A stretch of DNA of 64,000 bases. Source: Spiroplasma sabaudiense Ar-1343 (lineage in GTDB: Bacteria; Bacillota_I; Bacilli_A; Mycoplasmatales; Mycoplasmataceae). The notes beneath the pieces are model-generated. The model saw nothing but the letters and a program-made list of their open reading frames with translations, was not told the origin of the DNA and did not search any database. The stretch is from NCBI RefSeq assembly GCF_000565215.1, contig NZ_CP006934.1, positions 558,001 to 622,000 of the forward strand. The letters are read 5' to 3'. This document shows positions 41,763 through 52,061 of the stretch, in pieces (positions within the stretch are counted from its first letter, which is position 1; each line of letters begins with the position of its first letter). The translations under genes were made by a program, and so were the position numbers.

Positions 41763-43967
41763 CTAAAAATTCTTTTGGATTTTTTCTACAAGAGTTGTTT
41801 TTCTCGAAGCGGTTATTTTCTCCAAACCTTTTCAAAATGACTCTTGGCTACCTATAATGTAGAGATTCTCTTTAGCTCTTGTAATTGCTGTATAAATAAT
41901 TTTTTTTGTTAAAAAATAATTATTAGAACTAGGGTCTAAGATTAAAATCACATTGTTATATTCACTTCCCTGGCTTTTGTGAACACTAATTGCATAACTC
42001 AAAGTCAATTCTGAGAAATTGCTGTTTTTCAAGACAATATCACGATTATTAAATTCTACAAGGGCACTAGTGAATTTTTTATTTTCAAATTTTAAGAGGT
42101 TGATTATTCCCATATCACCATTTGAAAGTTCAAGAGTTGAGTCATTTTTTAAATACATCACTTTATCGTTTATTGCAAATTTCATTTCTCCCTTTTTAAA
42201 AATTTTATCACCTTTTAGTAAATTTCCATTAAATTTTTTTTGAATTATCGTGTTTAAATTATTAATCCCCAACTCCCCTTTATAATATGGACAAATCACT
42301 TGCAAGTAGTTTAAATTACCAACAGGTTGTTTTGCCACAAGAGCTTGATAAGTTTTAATTAAATTTTCTGAATTGATTTGATTATTTTCTTCAAATAAAA
42401 AATGAATGTTTTTCAAATTTTCAAATTCAAGATTTTGGGGTTGTCCTTGAGAAATGGCAGTTGCTAATTCAATAATTCCGTTGCGTTCTTTTTGACGAAA
42501 AATTTTTGTTAATTTAATTGTTGGAAATTTATTAGCAGTAATTAAATCCTCAAATAAATTCCCATAACTAACACTGGGAAGTTGTTCCACGTCACCAACT
42601 AAAACTAGTTTTTTAACAGGGCTTGTCCCTCGTAAAAAATCTGCAAATAAATGATTACTTAGCATACTGGCTTCATCTAAAATTATTAAATCTAAATCTA
42701 AAGGATTGCTGGCATTAATTTCAAAAACATCATCTCCACTAGCTTTCAATAGTTTATGAATTGTTGTTGCCTTAAAATTAGTTGTTTCTGTGATACGACT
42801 TGCTGCTCGACCCGTCGGTGCCCCAAGAGCAAAATTTTGAGATCCATAAATTTTTTGGTATAACCGCACCATCCCATTAATTACCATAGTTTTACCAGTT
42901 CCTGGTCCCCCAGTTAAAATTAAAATATTAGAACTTAAAAATGATTTCAATGCTGCTCTTTGAAAATCATCATATTGAAAATTTGGAATTTTAAAACTAG
43001 TTTCGATTTCTTGTTCGATTTCTTGTATTAAATCATCTTCACTAAAATTTTCAAGTGTTGGTTTTAAATTAGCTCGCGATGTAATTGTTTTGATTGTAGT
43101 AATAATTTCTTCCTCATCACTTCAACTTTCATCTGAGTAAATTTTGTGATTATCAAAAACTAAAGTTTTTTGATTTTTACAAAACACCAAAGCTTCAATA
43201 ACAGTCTCTCGAGAAACTTGCAAGCGCTTTCTTGTTTCAGCAATCAAAACCTCAGAAGTAGTAAAAGTATGTCCAGTTGTAAATAAAATCTCTTTAATAA
43301 TTTCATAAATTCAAGCTGAAATTCGAACGACCCCGTATTTCTCAACCCCAAAATAAAGGGAAACCCGATCAACTTCCAAAAATGGTTGAAAGCTATTTTT
43401 TCGCGAGTAACTATAAAAATCTGTTTTGAAAATTTCTAGGAGCTCATTTTTATCATCATGTCACTTTAGCATTTGATTTAAAAATGGCAGTCGCAAACCG
43501 TTCATTGTGAAAATCTCAACTAGTTCTTGCTCCTGATCCACTCGATTAACCACACTTGTAATTATTTCAATTGCACTGTGTGAAATATCTGGGACAGTTT
43601 TAATGATTTCAGGGTCTTGACGAATTTTTTTTATGGCATCAACCCCTAAAAAATCAACAATTTGCTCTGCGGTTTTTTTACCAATTGTTGGGAATAAATC
43701 AGATGACAAGAACCCAATTGCTTGTTTAATTGTTGTTGAGTCAGCGATTTTAAAAGAACTAACCTCAAGAGCTTGGCCGTATTTTGGATGGTCTTCTAAA
43801 TTTCCTTGAATTTCATAAATGATTTTTGTTTGCATTTGACCAATCGGTCCTTTAATTCGCATTTGATGATTTTTATTATCCTCATCAATGAACAGACCAA
43901 TTCCTCAGCCACTTTCATTAATAAATAAAAATTTTGATAAAAACCCGCGATATTTTTTAGTACTCAT
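41763..43967 (-). CDS. recD2: RecD2-like DNA helicase
   Basis: The 734-residue protein is a superfamily 1B helicase of the RecD2 type. The N-terminal part has a RecD2-like OB-helix domain (MRIKGPIGQMQTKIIYEIQG, FPTIGKKTAEQIVDFLG helix-hairpin-helix). The helicase core has Walker A ILTGGPGTGKTMVINGM, DLIILDEASMLSN (Walker B), VLVGDVEQLPSVSYGNLF, IFRQKERNGIIELA, YAISVHKSQGSEYNNVI (motif V) and YTAITRAKENLYIIGS (motif VI). The stop is UAG 41763 after a UGA-Trp at 41832. It acts without RecBC, which I do not see here. Confidence 0.94.
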
Positions 43968-44005
43968 TGTAACCTCTTTTCTTAATTATAGTGAAAAACA
44001 AAAAA

Positions 44006-44037
44006 AACCGCACTTAAATTTAAATTTTAAGTCGGTT
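44006..44037 (-). terminator. Hairpin terminator after the parC tail
   Basis: ACTTAAA (44012-44018) pairs with TTTAAGT (44026-44032), and AACCG (44006-44010) with CGGTT (44033-44037) across a one-base bulge; on the minus strand a run of T follows. It ends the parE-parC unit. Confidence 0.85.
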
Positions 44038-44061
44038 CTTTTAATTATATAAATTTGTGTT

Positions 44062-44280
44062 TTATTCATCATCTGATTCAACAGTTTTAATAAAGTCGTT
44101 AAGTTTTAAATTATTGAAGTCATTAATATCAATTACTAGCGTTTTAGGCTCTGTTTTAGGGCTTAAATGACTATTTTTAGCGCTCTTTGGACTCTTTACC
44201 ACCCTAGGGCTATTTTTCGCACTTAAAGGTTGTTTTTCACGATTTTTTGAACTTTGATTTAATACCAGATTGGTAGCCAC
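44062..44280 (-). CDS. Basic Ser-Pro-Lys rich ORF following parC, possible displaced parC tail
   Basis: The frame has a GTG at 44280 that overlaps the parC UAG (TAGTG) and encodes 72 residues: NLVLNQSSKNREKQPLSAKN, then SPRVVKSPKSAKNSHLSPK and ending FIKTVESDDE. It is low in complexity with repeated SPK/SPR motifs. The parC frame just upstream also contains [10 protein letters not shown]. One extra A in the A6 run at 44285-44290 would fuse the two frames. It may be a reinitiated small protein, the displaced C-terminus of ParC, or noise. No recognised domain. Confidence 0.45.
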   Translation of the reverse strand: MATNLVLNQSSKNREKQPLSAKNSPRVVKSPKSAKNSHLSPKTEPKTLVIDINDFNNLKLNDFIKTVESDDE

Positions 44281-46778
44281 TACTTTTTTAAATCGTTACC
44301 CTCTTCTTCGTTTTCGCTATCATTATCTGAGCTTCGTGGGGATTTGGGAATATCATTATTTTGAATAATGTAGTTTTTTTCAATGATTGCTGCTTCAATT
44401 TCACCCATATCTAAATCGTTGTTAATTTCTTCTAAATCAGAATATTTTAGAGTATTAACGTTTAATTGTTTTAAATTATCTTCTTCATCAAGCAAACACA
44501 AAGTTTCGTTGGCTTGTGCAGAAAATAAATCTAGCACAAATTCATCACGCTTTTTATTTCATGGATAAAGGCGAACACCTTTTTTTGGACGGTTCATTAA
44601 CGGAATCATTTCGGGTTTAATTTTTTTAATATTCCCTTTATTTGTAATAATAACAATATCTTCATTATCGAATGCTTTACCAGCAATAATTTTTTCATCT
44701 TTGGCAGAACATGATTTTACCCCTTTGGCAGTGACACTAGCTGAAGGAATTTCTTCAATATCATAGCGCACTGAAAAACCATTCTGAGTTACCATTGTTA
44801 CGAATTTGGTTTTTGAAGTTACAAGTGACGCTGAAACTAGTCGATCACCATCTGAAAGTTTCATAATTTTGAAGGCCTTAGAAAACATTTTGGTAACCAT
44901 GCTTTCAACTGGAGTTCGTTTTATCATTGCATTTTGTGAAGCAACCAAAATTTCTTGTTTTGCATTTTCAAACGAGTTAACCACAAAAGCAGCAATAATT
45001 TTTTCATTTCCGTTCATTGTTGCGATTTGGTTAATGTGCATTCCGGTTTCTTTTCACTTGCTAGAATTAATTTTGAAGACAGGAATTGAATAATATACTC
45101 CCGCTGAAGAAACTAAAATTAAATGCTGTAAGGTTGTTGCTGGTACATTTGCAATTCACAAGTCGTTTGGTCGACGTTTAAACTCTTCAAAACCAAATTT
45201 TCCAATTTGATTTGGTTCAAGGGCTTTTAAATAACCATCTCGTGAAATTCAAATGTTATATTCTTTTTCAACAAGTGTTTGTTTAATTTCAACATCCAAA
45301 CTTTCAATAGTATCAAGAATTTGTGTTCTTCGCGGTATTGCAAATTCGTTTTTAATTTCATTTAGGTTTTTAATAATTTCGTTATTCATTGCATTACTAT
45401 CATTTAAAATCAAGTTGTAATGTTTAATTTGTGCTGATAGACCCGAATGCTCTTCTTGGAGTTTGACAATATCTGTTGAAGTTAATCGGTAAAGTCGCAA
45501 GTCAACAATTGCTCCCCCTTGAACTTCACTAAATTCAAATCTTGTTACTAAATTATTAATAGCTTCACTACGATTTGCTGAGTTTCTAATTATCGCAATT
45601 ACCTCATCTAAAATTGAGATGGCTTTAATTAATCCTTCAATTATTTCTAGACGTTTTAATGCTTTTGCTAATTCAAAGTCAGTTCTCTTAGTATAAGTTT
45701 CACGATGGTGGTCTATATAAGCTTGTAAAATTTTTAAAATTCCAAGTTGCATTGGTTGTTTATTGACAATTACAACATTATTGTAATTGTAAGAAATTTG
45801 TAAAGGAGTGTTTTTAAATAAAAATTTTCTTGTTAACTCGAAATCAGTTTCAGGAGCCAGTTCAATAACAATTCTTAAACCAGTTCTGTCGGTTTCATCA
45901 CGAACCTCTCGGACACCAATTCCAGGATTGGCGTCAACTACTTCTCCGATTTTTCTAACTAAATCTTGCTTAATAACTTCGTAAGGAATTTCAGTAATAA
46001 CTAAGTGACCATTTTCTTCATGAGTTTTTGACTGAATAAAAACTCGACCTTTACCTGTATCAAAGGCACTTTCAATCCCCTCAATACCACGAGCAATTCC
46101 TCCGGTCGGAAAATCTGGACCTTTAACAATTTGAGAAATTTTTTGCAAAGTAATGCTTGGTTCATTTATCATTGCTATTGTTGCATCAATAATTTCCCCC
46201 AAGTTATGCGGTGGCATATTAGTGGCATAACCAGCCGCAATTCCACTAGCACCATTGGCTAATATATTAGGGAAGTATGCTGGTAAAACAGTTGGCTCTT
46301 TTTCAGAATCATCAAAGTTAGGAGCAAATAAAACTGTATTTTTTTCTAAATCTTTTAATAGCAGTCCTGATAGTTTAGCTAGTCGGGTTTCAGTATAACG
46401 CATGGCAGCGGCACTATCCCCATCAATTGAACCATTATTTCCTTGCATATCAATTAATGGACTTCCAAGCTTTCAACTTTGTGACATACGTACTAGAGCA
46501 TCATAAACTGAGGTGTCACCGTGAGGGTGGTACTTACCAATTACCTCACCAACAATACGTGCTGATTTTTTATGTTGCTTATCACTTGTTATTCCAAGTT
46601 CATTCATCGCATATAAAATTCGTCTTTGAACTGGTTTTAAACCATCACGAACATCAGGTAATGCACGCTCTTGAATTATATATTTTGCATAACGACCAAA
46701 TCGATCTCCCACCAGGTTTTCTAATGGGAAGTCAATTATTCCTTTTTCTTCAAGTAAATTTAGTTCATCTTTTGCCAT
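44280..46778 (-). CDS. parC: DNA topoisomerase IV subunit A
   Basis: ParC cuts and rejoins DNA to decatenate chromosomes, with ParE. The 832 residues begin with [20 protein letters not shown] in slightly varied form ([20 protein letters not shown]), then [20 protein letters not shown] (the quinolone region), [10 protein letters not shown] with the catalytic Tyr, and [21 protein letters not shown]-terminal beta-pinwheel repeats include [20 protein letters not shown] and [22 protein letters not shown]-Trp joins five open stretches, and the stop is UAG 44280. Adjacent parE supports topoisomerase IV over gyrase. Confidence 0.93.
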
Positions 46779-46792
46779 TTTTATATCTCCTT

Positions 46793-47785
46793 TTAATTAA
46801 TATCTATTGCTAATAAGTCGTTAACTTTATCAAAATTTAAAAAGTCCAGTAAGTTAAAATCATCTAATACTTTTTGACCCAATTTGGTTAATCATCATTC
46901 TTTTGTTTTATCGTTTTGGTAATAAAACGGGAATTCACTTCGAACCATCATTCTTTGAGCAAAATCTAAAATTACTAAATTACACTCTTCATGATTTCTT
47001 AAAACATTGTATAAATTAATCATTTCTTCATTATTATTTATATCTGCTGTTAGCATATTGCTAACTTGAACTTGATCACTATTGTTATCTGCTGAAATGA
47101 CTTTTTCCTTACATTCAAGTTTCACTTCTTTGTTATCTATAAGTGATACTCGAACTTCTCAACGAGGCATTCCCTCAACGCGATTTAACAATTTAAAATT
47201 CTTGTCAAATCTTTTAGTGATCTTTTGCATTTTTTTATAAATTTCTTTATTAGTTAAATTTCCAACTTCATCTAAAAATTTTTTAGAGCGGACAAAGTTT
47301 TTTAAGAAATAAATGATTGCTAAAATATCAACCTTGGTTAAATAAATTTCATTTTGTAAGTCTTTATTTAGTTGCAAAGCTGACTCCAATTTCGAATTAA
47401 CAAAGTACTTGTCGCTGCTGTCATCATAATACATTAATCCAGCGCTTGGTTTTGATAATTCCTTGGCTTTTAACAAATTATCTTGACTTCGCTTAATTAG
47501 TGACTTAACCGTGTAAATGGCTCAAATAACTTCGTCGTTTTTATTTAAATCAATAATTAGAGCATCTTCTAGATTACTATCATTTAATTCCTTTTTAGGT
47601 TTTCCAACAGCACCTTCACAAATTTCAACATAAACTAAATTATCGTCTCGAAATGAAATGTGGTAGTAGAAATTAAATATAGGGTAGCGTGAAATTTTTA
47701 AATTTATTTGATCATATTCTTCGAAACGTTTTTTTAATAAATTGTATTTTTTTTCAATGCTTTCAGCGTTTGAATTTTGATTCAT
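46793..47785 (-). CDS. Unknown protein between parE and parC, 330 residues
   Basis: ATG 47785 follows TGGGAGTGATAAATTT. The protein is soluble and mostly helical: [20 protein letters not shown], a beta part with [20 protein letters not shown], a region [20 protein letters not shown], then [20 protein letters not shown] and the end [23 protein letters not shown]-Trp codons occur at 47522, 47159 and 46895, including a double Trp near the end. I recognise no domain. Its 3' end is 14 bases from the parC start and its start is 29 bases past the parE stop, so all three are co-transcribed. Confidence 0.8.
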
Positions 47786-47814
47786 AAATTTATCACTCCC
47801 AGCCAATTATTCCT

Positions 47815-49752
47815 CTACTTTAAAAGTTCGATTTGCTCATCTTCTAAAGTAAACTTAACATTTTCTTCAATTCAATCTTTTCGTTTTTCAGCATCATCAC
47901 CCATTAAAGTTCTAAAGGCTTTCTCTGCTGCTAGTGCATCTTCAATTGTTAATAAAATTAGTTTACGTTTTTGGGGATCCATTGTTGTTTCCCATAATTG
48001 CTCAGCGTTCATTTCACCAAGACCTTTATAACGTTGAATTTCATATTTAGTTTTCGATGTTTTTAAAATTTTGGCTAACTCTTGTTCATCTCAAACATAA
48101 TAGAAGTCACTACGTTTACTTGTGGAAGTTAATTTATACAATGGTGGTAGTGCTAAATAGACTTTATGATTTTGAATTAATTCCTTCATGTATCTAAAAA
48201 AGAAAGTTAATAACAGCACTTGAATATGGGCACCATCAGTATCAGCATCCGTCATGATAACGACTTTCCCATAGTTTACATCATCGATATCAAAATCAGA
48301 ACCAATTCCAGCTCCAATTGCAGTAATGATTGTATTAATTTCCTCGTTTTTTAATAAGTCGATTAGTTTAGTTTTTTCAGCATTAATTACTTTACCTCGA
48401 AGCGGCAAAATAGCTTGGAAGGTGCGATCACGTCCTGATTTAGCACTACCTCCCGCCGAATCCCCTTCGACTAAAAATAATTCATTTCTATTTTTATCTT
48501 TTCCTTGGGCTGGGGTTAGTTTTCCTAACATTCCTCTAGTTTTTGATTTATTCTTTGAATCTCGAATTGCTTGGCGAGCTTTACGAGCTTCTTCTCTAGC
48601 TCTTCGAGCGAGTAATGCTTTTTCAATAATCATTACCGCAATAGTTTTGTTTTCTTGAAGTCAAAAACTAAAGTGTTGATTGGTTATTGATTCTGTTGCT
48701 GTTTTAGCTTCGCTTGTACCTAATTTTCCCTTAGTTTGGCCTTCGTATTGAATTAAGTTTTCAGGAATTTTAACAGTGACAATTGCACTCAAACCCTCTT
48801 TAATATCTGTTGAGTCCAGCTTGCGATCTTTTTCTTTTATTAAATTAGAAGCCCGACCATATTCGTTCAAAGCCTTAATAAGTCCCGTTCTAAATCCTGA
48901 AACGTGAGTTCCCCCATCGGTTGTTTTTACATTATTTGCAAAACCCAAAATTGTTTCATTATAGTCTTCTGTATATCTTAAACAAATTTCAATTTCAATT
49001 TCTTCAGCAGCACCACGAATTAAAATTGGATTGGTAATTGGTTTTTGACCTTCTGTTAGTTCCTTAACAAACTCTATTAAACCATCCTCAAAGAAATATT
49101 CCACTTCTTTATCGCTGCGTTCATCGCGCAACTTAATTTTTAAACCAGAATTTAAAAGTGCAGACTCTTTTAATCTTTCTGAAATTGTTGAGAAACTAAA
49201 TTTGGTTGTTGAAAAAATTTCTTCATCTGGCAAGAAGTTAACTTTAGTTCCAGTGGTTTTAGTTTGTCCTATAACCGTTAGGGGCTGAGATAACTTTCCT
49301 CCTTTTTCAAATTTAATTAAAAACACTTGATTGTCTCGATTAATTTGAACTTTAAATTTTTTACTTAAAGCATTTACAACCGATGATCCAACTCCATGAA
49401 GTCCCCCAGAAGTTTTATAACCACTACCTCCAAATTTTCCTCCTGCATGAAGAACTGAAAAAATTATTTCTGGAGTTGATTGATTTGTGTCTCGGTACTG
49501 TCCTGTTGGCACTCCACGACCATTATCTGCCACTGTAACTGAGCCATTTTTTTCTAAAACAACTTGAATTTCAGTTGCAAAACCTGCAAGCGCTTCATCA
49601 ATTGAGTTATCAACAATTTCTCAAACCAAATGGTGTAAACCACGTGAATCTGTTGAACCAATATACATTCCAGGACGTTTTCGAACCGCATCAAGGCCTT
49701 CAAGAACCTGAATACTATCTTCGTTGTAACTTAAATCTTTTTTTTCTGACAT
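47815..49752 (-). CDS. parE: DNA topoisomerase IV subunit B
   Basis: ParE is the ATPase of topoisomerase IV. The 645 residues have GHKL motifs [15 protein letters not shown] and [13 protein letters not shown] and [17 protein letters not shown], the transducer region, [16 protein letters not shown] (a ParE-type sequence), then the TOPRIM domain [20 protein letters not shown] and [17 protein letters not shown], ending [27 protein letters not shown], and not the GyrB form QTKTKLGN, argues for ParE. The start has TAAGAGGTAGATG upstream. The stop is UAG 47815. Confidence 0.93.
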
Positions 49753-49835
49753 TTTTCATCTACCTCTTAAACTTTTTTTAGTATAAAGACATTTTGCAAA
49801 AATAGCAAATTTTTTATTTTATTTTTTTGCTTTTT

Positions 49836-50285
49836 TTAATTATCTAGGATTAAATCCTTATAAACAATATTATTATCACCAATTACCGTAGCAATTTCAT
49901 GGTTTTTTGGTATTAAATTGTGAACAACTTCAAGCAAATCACTTATTTGATAATTACTTAAATATCGTGCAAACCGAAAAATTCCTGCGCTCTCACGTGA
50001 AATTTTTAATAAATCCCACTTATTGGTTAAATTTTCTAGAGAATCGATTACCTCAATTTCTTGACAACTTTGAATGATTTTAGTAATCATTTTATTTCAA
50101 TATCAATTTTGATTTTCATTGTTCAAATCAAAATTATCTTCTAAAAAATAGTTGCGAAAGTCTGGGCTATTTTTAGGAATTTTTCCCAAGTTTAAAACCC
50201 AAAAATTTTGAGAATTTGAACCCATCAAAGTTACTCCAAAAATTGCTTCCTCATTTTCCAATAAACAAAGTTCGTTTAAAAACAT
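49836..50285 (-). CDS. Hypothetical protein, 149 residues
   Basis: ATG 50285 follows AATAGGAGAAGCCAC. The protein starts LNELCLLENEEAIFGVTLMG and has NFWVLNLGKIPKNSPDFRNY, then after a UGA-Trp pair WYWNKMITKIIQSCQEIEVI, then SAGIFRFARYLSNYQISDLL. A mixed alpha/beta soluble fold is likely. I recognise no family. It overlaps no neighbour but follows udk after ten bases, so it is co-transcribed with it. Confidence 0.75.
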
Positions 50286-50295
50286 GTGGCTTCTC

Positions 50296-50925
50296 CTATT
50301 TCTTTAATAAACTGAAAATTTTAGTGGCAATCAAATCAACTGCAACTTCATTACCCTCATAATATGGGATTATGATATCTGCATATTTTATACTTGGTTC
50401 AACAAAGTATTCATGCATTGGCCTAACCGTCTCTAAGTATTTTTCAATGATATTTTCAAACTTTCGGCCATAATCTTTCATATCTCGAGTTAGTCTTCTA
50501 ATTAATCTAATATCATCATGGGTTCTTATAAAGATTTTAATATCTCCCATTTCCCTAATTTTTTCTATATGAAGTGCTAAAATTCCGTCTAAAATTATAA
50601 CATCGGCTGGTTCAATATGCTTTGTAATTTTTAGTCTTGAACTTGTTGTAAAATCATATACTGGTGCTTCAATTGCTTGACCGCTTTTCAATTTATTTAA
50701 ATCTTCAACCAATAAATTTACATCGATCGAATCTGGGTGGTCAAAGTTTATCTTGATTGCTTCTTCTTGAGAAAGATTTTTAAAGTCTTTGTAGTAACTA
50801 TCCATTGATAAATTGATGACAGATTCATCTTTTAAAATATCATTGGCAATTCTTTTAGCCACAGTTGTTTTACCACTAGCACTACCCCCAGAAATAATAA
50901 TAATATTGGTTTTTTTATTTTTCAT
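50296..50925 (-). CDS. udk: Uridine kinase
   Basis: Uridine kinase phosphorylates uridine and cytidine for salvage. The 209-residue protein has Walker A IIIISGGSASGKTTVAKRIA, LSMDSYYKDFKNLSQEEA, NFDHPDSIDVNLLVEDLNKL, IEAPVYDFTTSSRL, VIILDGILALHIEKIREMGD (Walker B) and RTHDDIRLIRRLTRDMKDYG (lid) in order. No UGA-Trp interrupts it. ATG 50925 has AAAAGGAGACCA upstream. Confidence 0.96.
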   Translation of the reverse strand: MKNKKTNIIIISGGSASGKTTVAKRIANDILKDESVINLSMDSYYKDFKNLSQEEAIKINFDHPDSIDVNLLVEDLNKLKSGQAIEAPVYDFTTSSRLKITKHIEPADVIILDGILALHIEKIREMGDIKIFIRTHDDIRLIRRLTRDMKDYGRKFENIIEKYLETVRPMHEYFVEPSIKYADIIIPYYEGNEVAVDLIATKIFSLLKK

Positions 50926-51023
50926 TGGTCTCCTTTTTTGAACTAATTATAATTTTAACATTATTTTTTTAAATTAAAAATTTATATAAAGTTTGGTAAG
51001 ATTAGTCTATAGTTGGTGATTAT

Positions 51024-52037
51024 ATGAGCGATAATGACAATGCCAAAATTTTAAAAGATTTGCGAGCTTTTTTTAAAATTAATGGGCTTTTTGCAATTGC
51101 AAGTGATGAAAATGAAGAAATAAATTTATTTGCCCCATTGGGTTTCAGTGAATTGACTGCTAGTGGGGATTTGAAACATAATTCTGACTTGCTTTCAAGT
51201 CGTGAAATTTTGGCGCTTTCTCCCAAAAAAAGAGAACAATATTTTAAAAAAATTAGAAATCAGACAATTTTAGCAGCCGTTAATGAACCAATTACTAACG
51301 AAATTAAGTGATATTTTTGAATTGACCTGAAAATGAACGCTCTTCTTCAAGAATTTTTAAGAAAAATAAATCAAGAGCAAATGAATCTCAAAAATTTATC
51401 GCAATTAAAACTTGATTTTACAGTTGTAACCAAATACAAAAAAGCTTTTGAAAAATATTTAAAGGGTTTTAAAAAGCAATTAAAAAAATATCATCAAAAA
51501 AAGGCTTTAAAAATATTGGATTCTTTTAATGTCATCTACAATGGATATAAAAATCTTTTTGTTGAACTCAAAATTTATTTTAGAAAAAACCACCTTAAAA
51601 AATTTGTTATTTACAATTCATATTCAATTTATTTACTATATCACTTTACAGCAATAAAAATTGAAGAATTTTACAAAACAAATTTTTTAGACAGTTCCTT
51701 GAAAGAAATTTTTGATAAAACTGATAAAAATTTCGCTCCGTTCTACTTGCAAATGACATTAATGAAAACTTTAAAAAGCGATAATTACGAAGCACTAAAA
51801 TATTCTTCAAAAAATTTATTAAAAACTTTGGCGTTAATAAATCAGTTTTGTGAAAGAATGGTTAATAACTTAAAACGTCTTGATTATCAAAAATTAATAA
51901 ATAACCTTAACAAATCTTTCAAAGAATTTTATTTTCTTTACCTATTGCATTTGCAGGTTTATCAAGATCGCAGAATAATTAGCGAAGAAAAAATTTATGA
52001 TTTTTTAAAAATAGATTTGTGGAACAACGGTTTATAA
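51024..52037 (+). CDS. Helical protein of unknown function, 337 residues
   Basis: The protein is soluble, Lys-rich and helical, with a short folded-looking N-terminus (LRAFFKINGLFAIASDENEE, then INLFAPLGFSELTASGD) and then long helices such as YKKAFEKYLKGFKKQLKKYH and INQFCERMVNNLKRLDYQKL. A UGA-Trp at 51309 leads to YFWIDLKMNALLQEFLRK. The start ATG 51024 has GGTGATTAT upstream. It is divergent from udk and convergent with mgtA, with a 24-base gap at the 3' end. No known domain is visible. Confidence 0.75.
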
Positions 52038-52061
52038 AATCGCTTCCAAAATTTATTTTTT

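Noticed and set aside
47815-49752. gyrB/gyrA pair rather than parE/parC
   Set aside because: QTKGKLG in the B subunit and the co-transcribed A subunit fit topoisomerase IV better; gyrB and gyrA usually lie near the origin. A tree would settle it.
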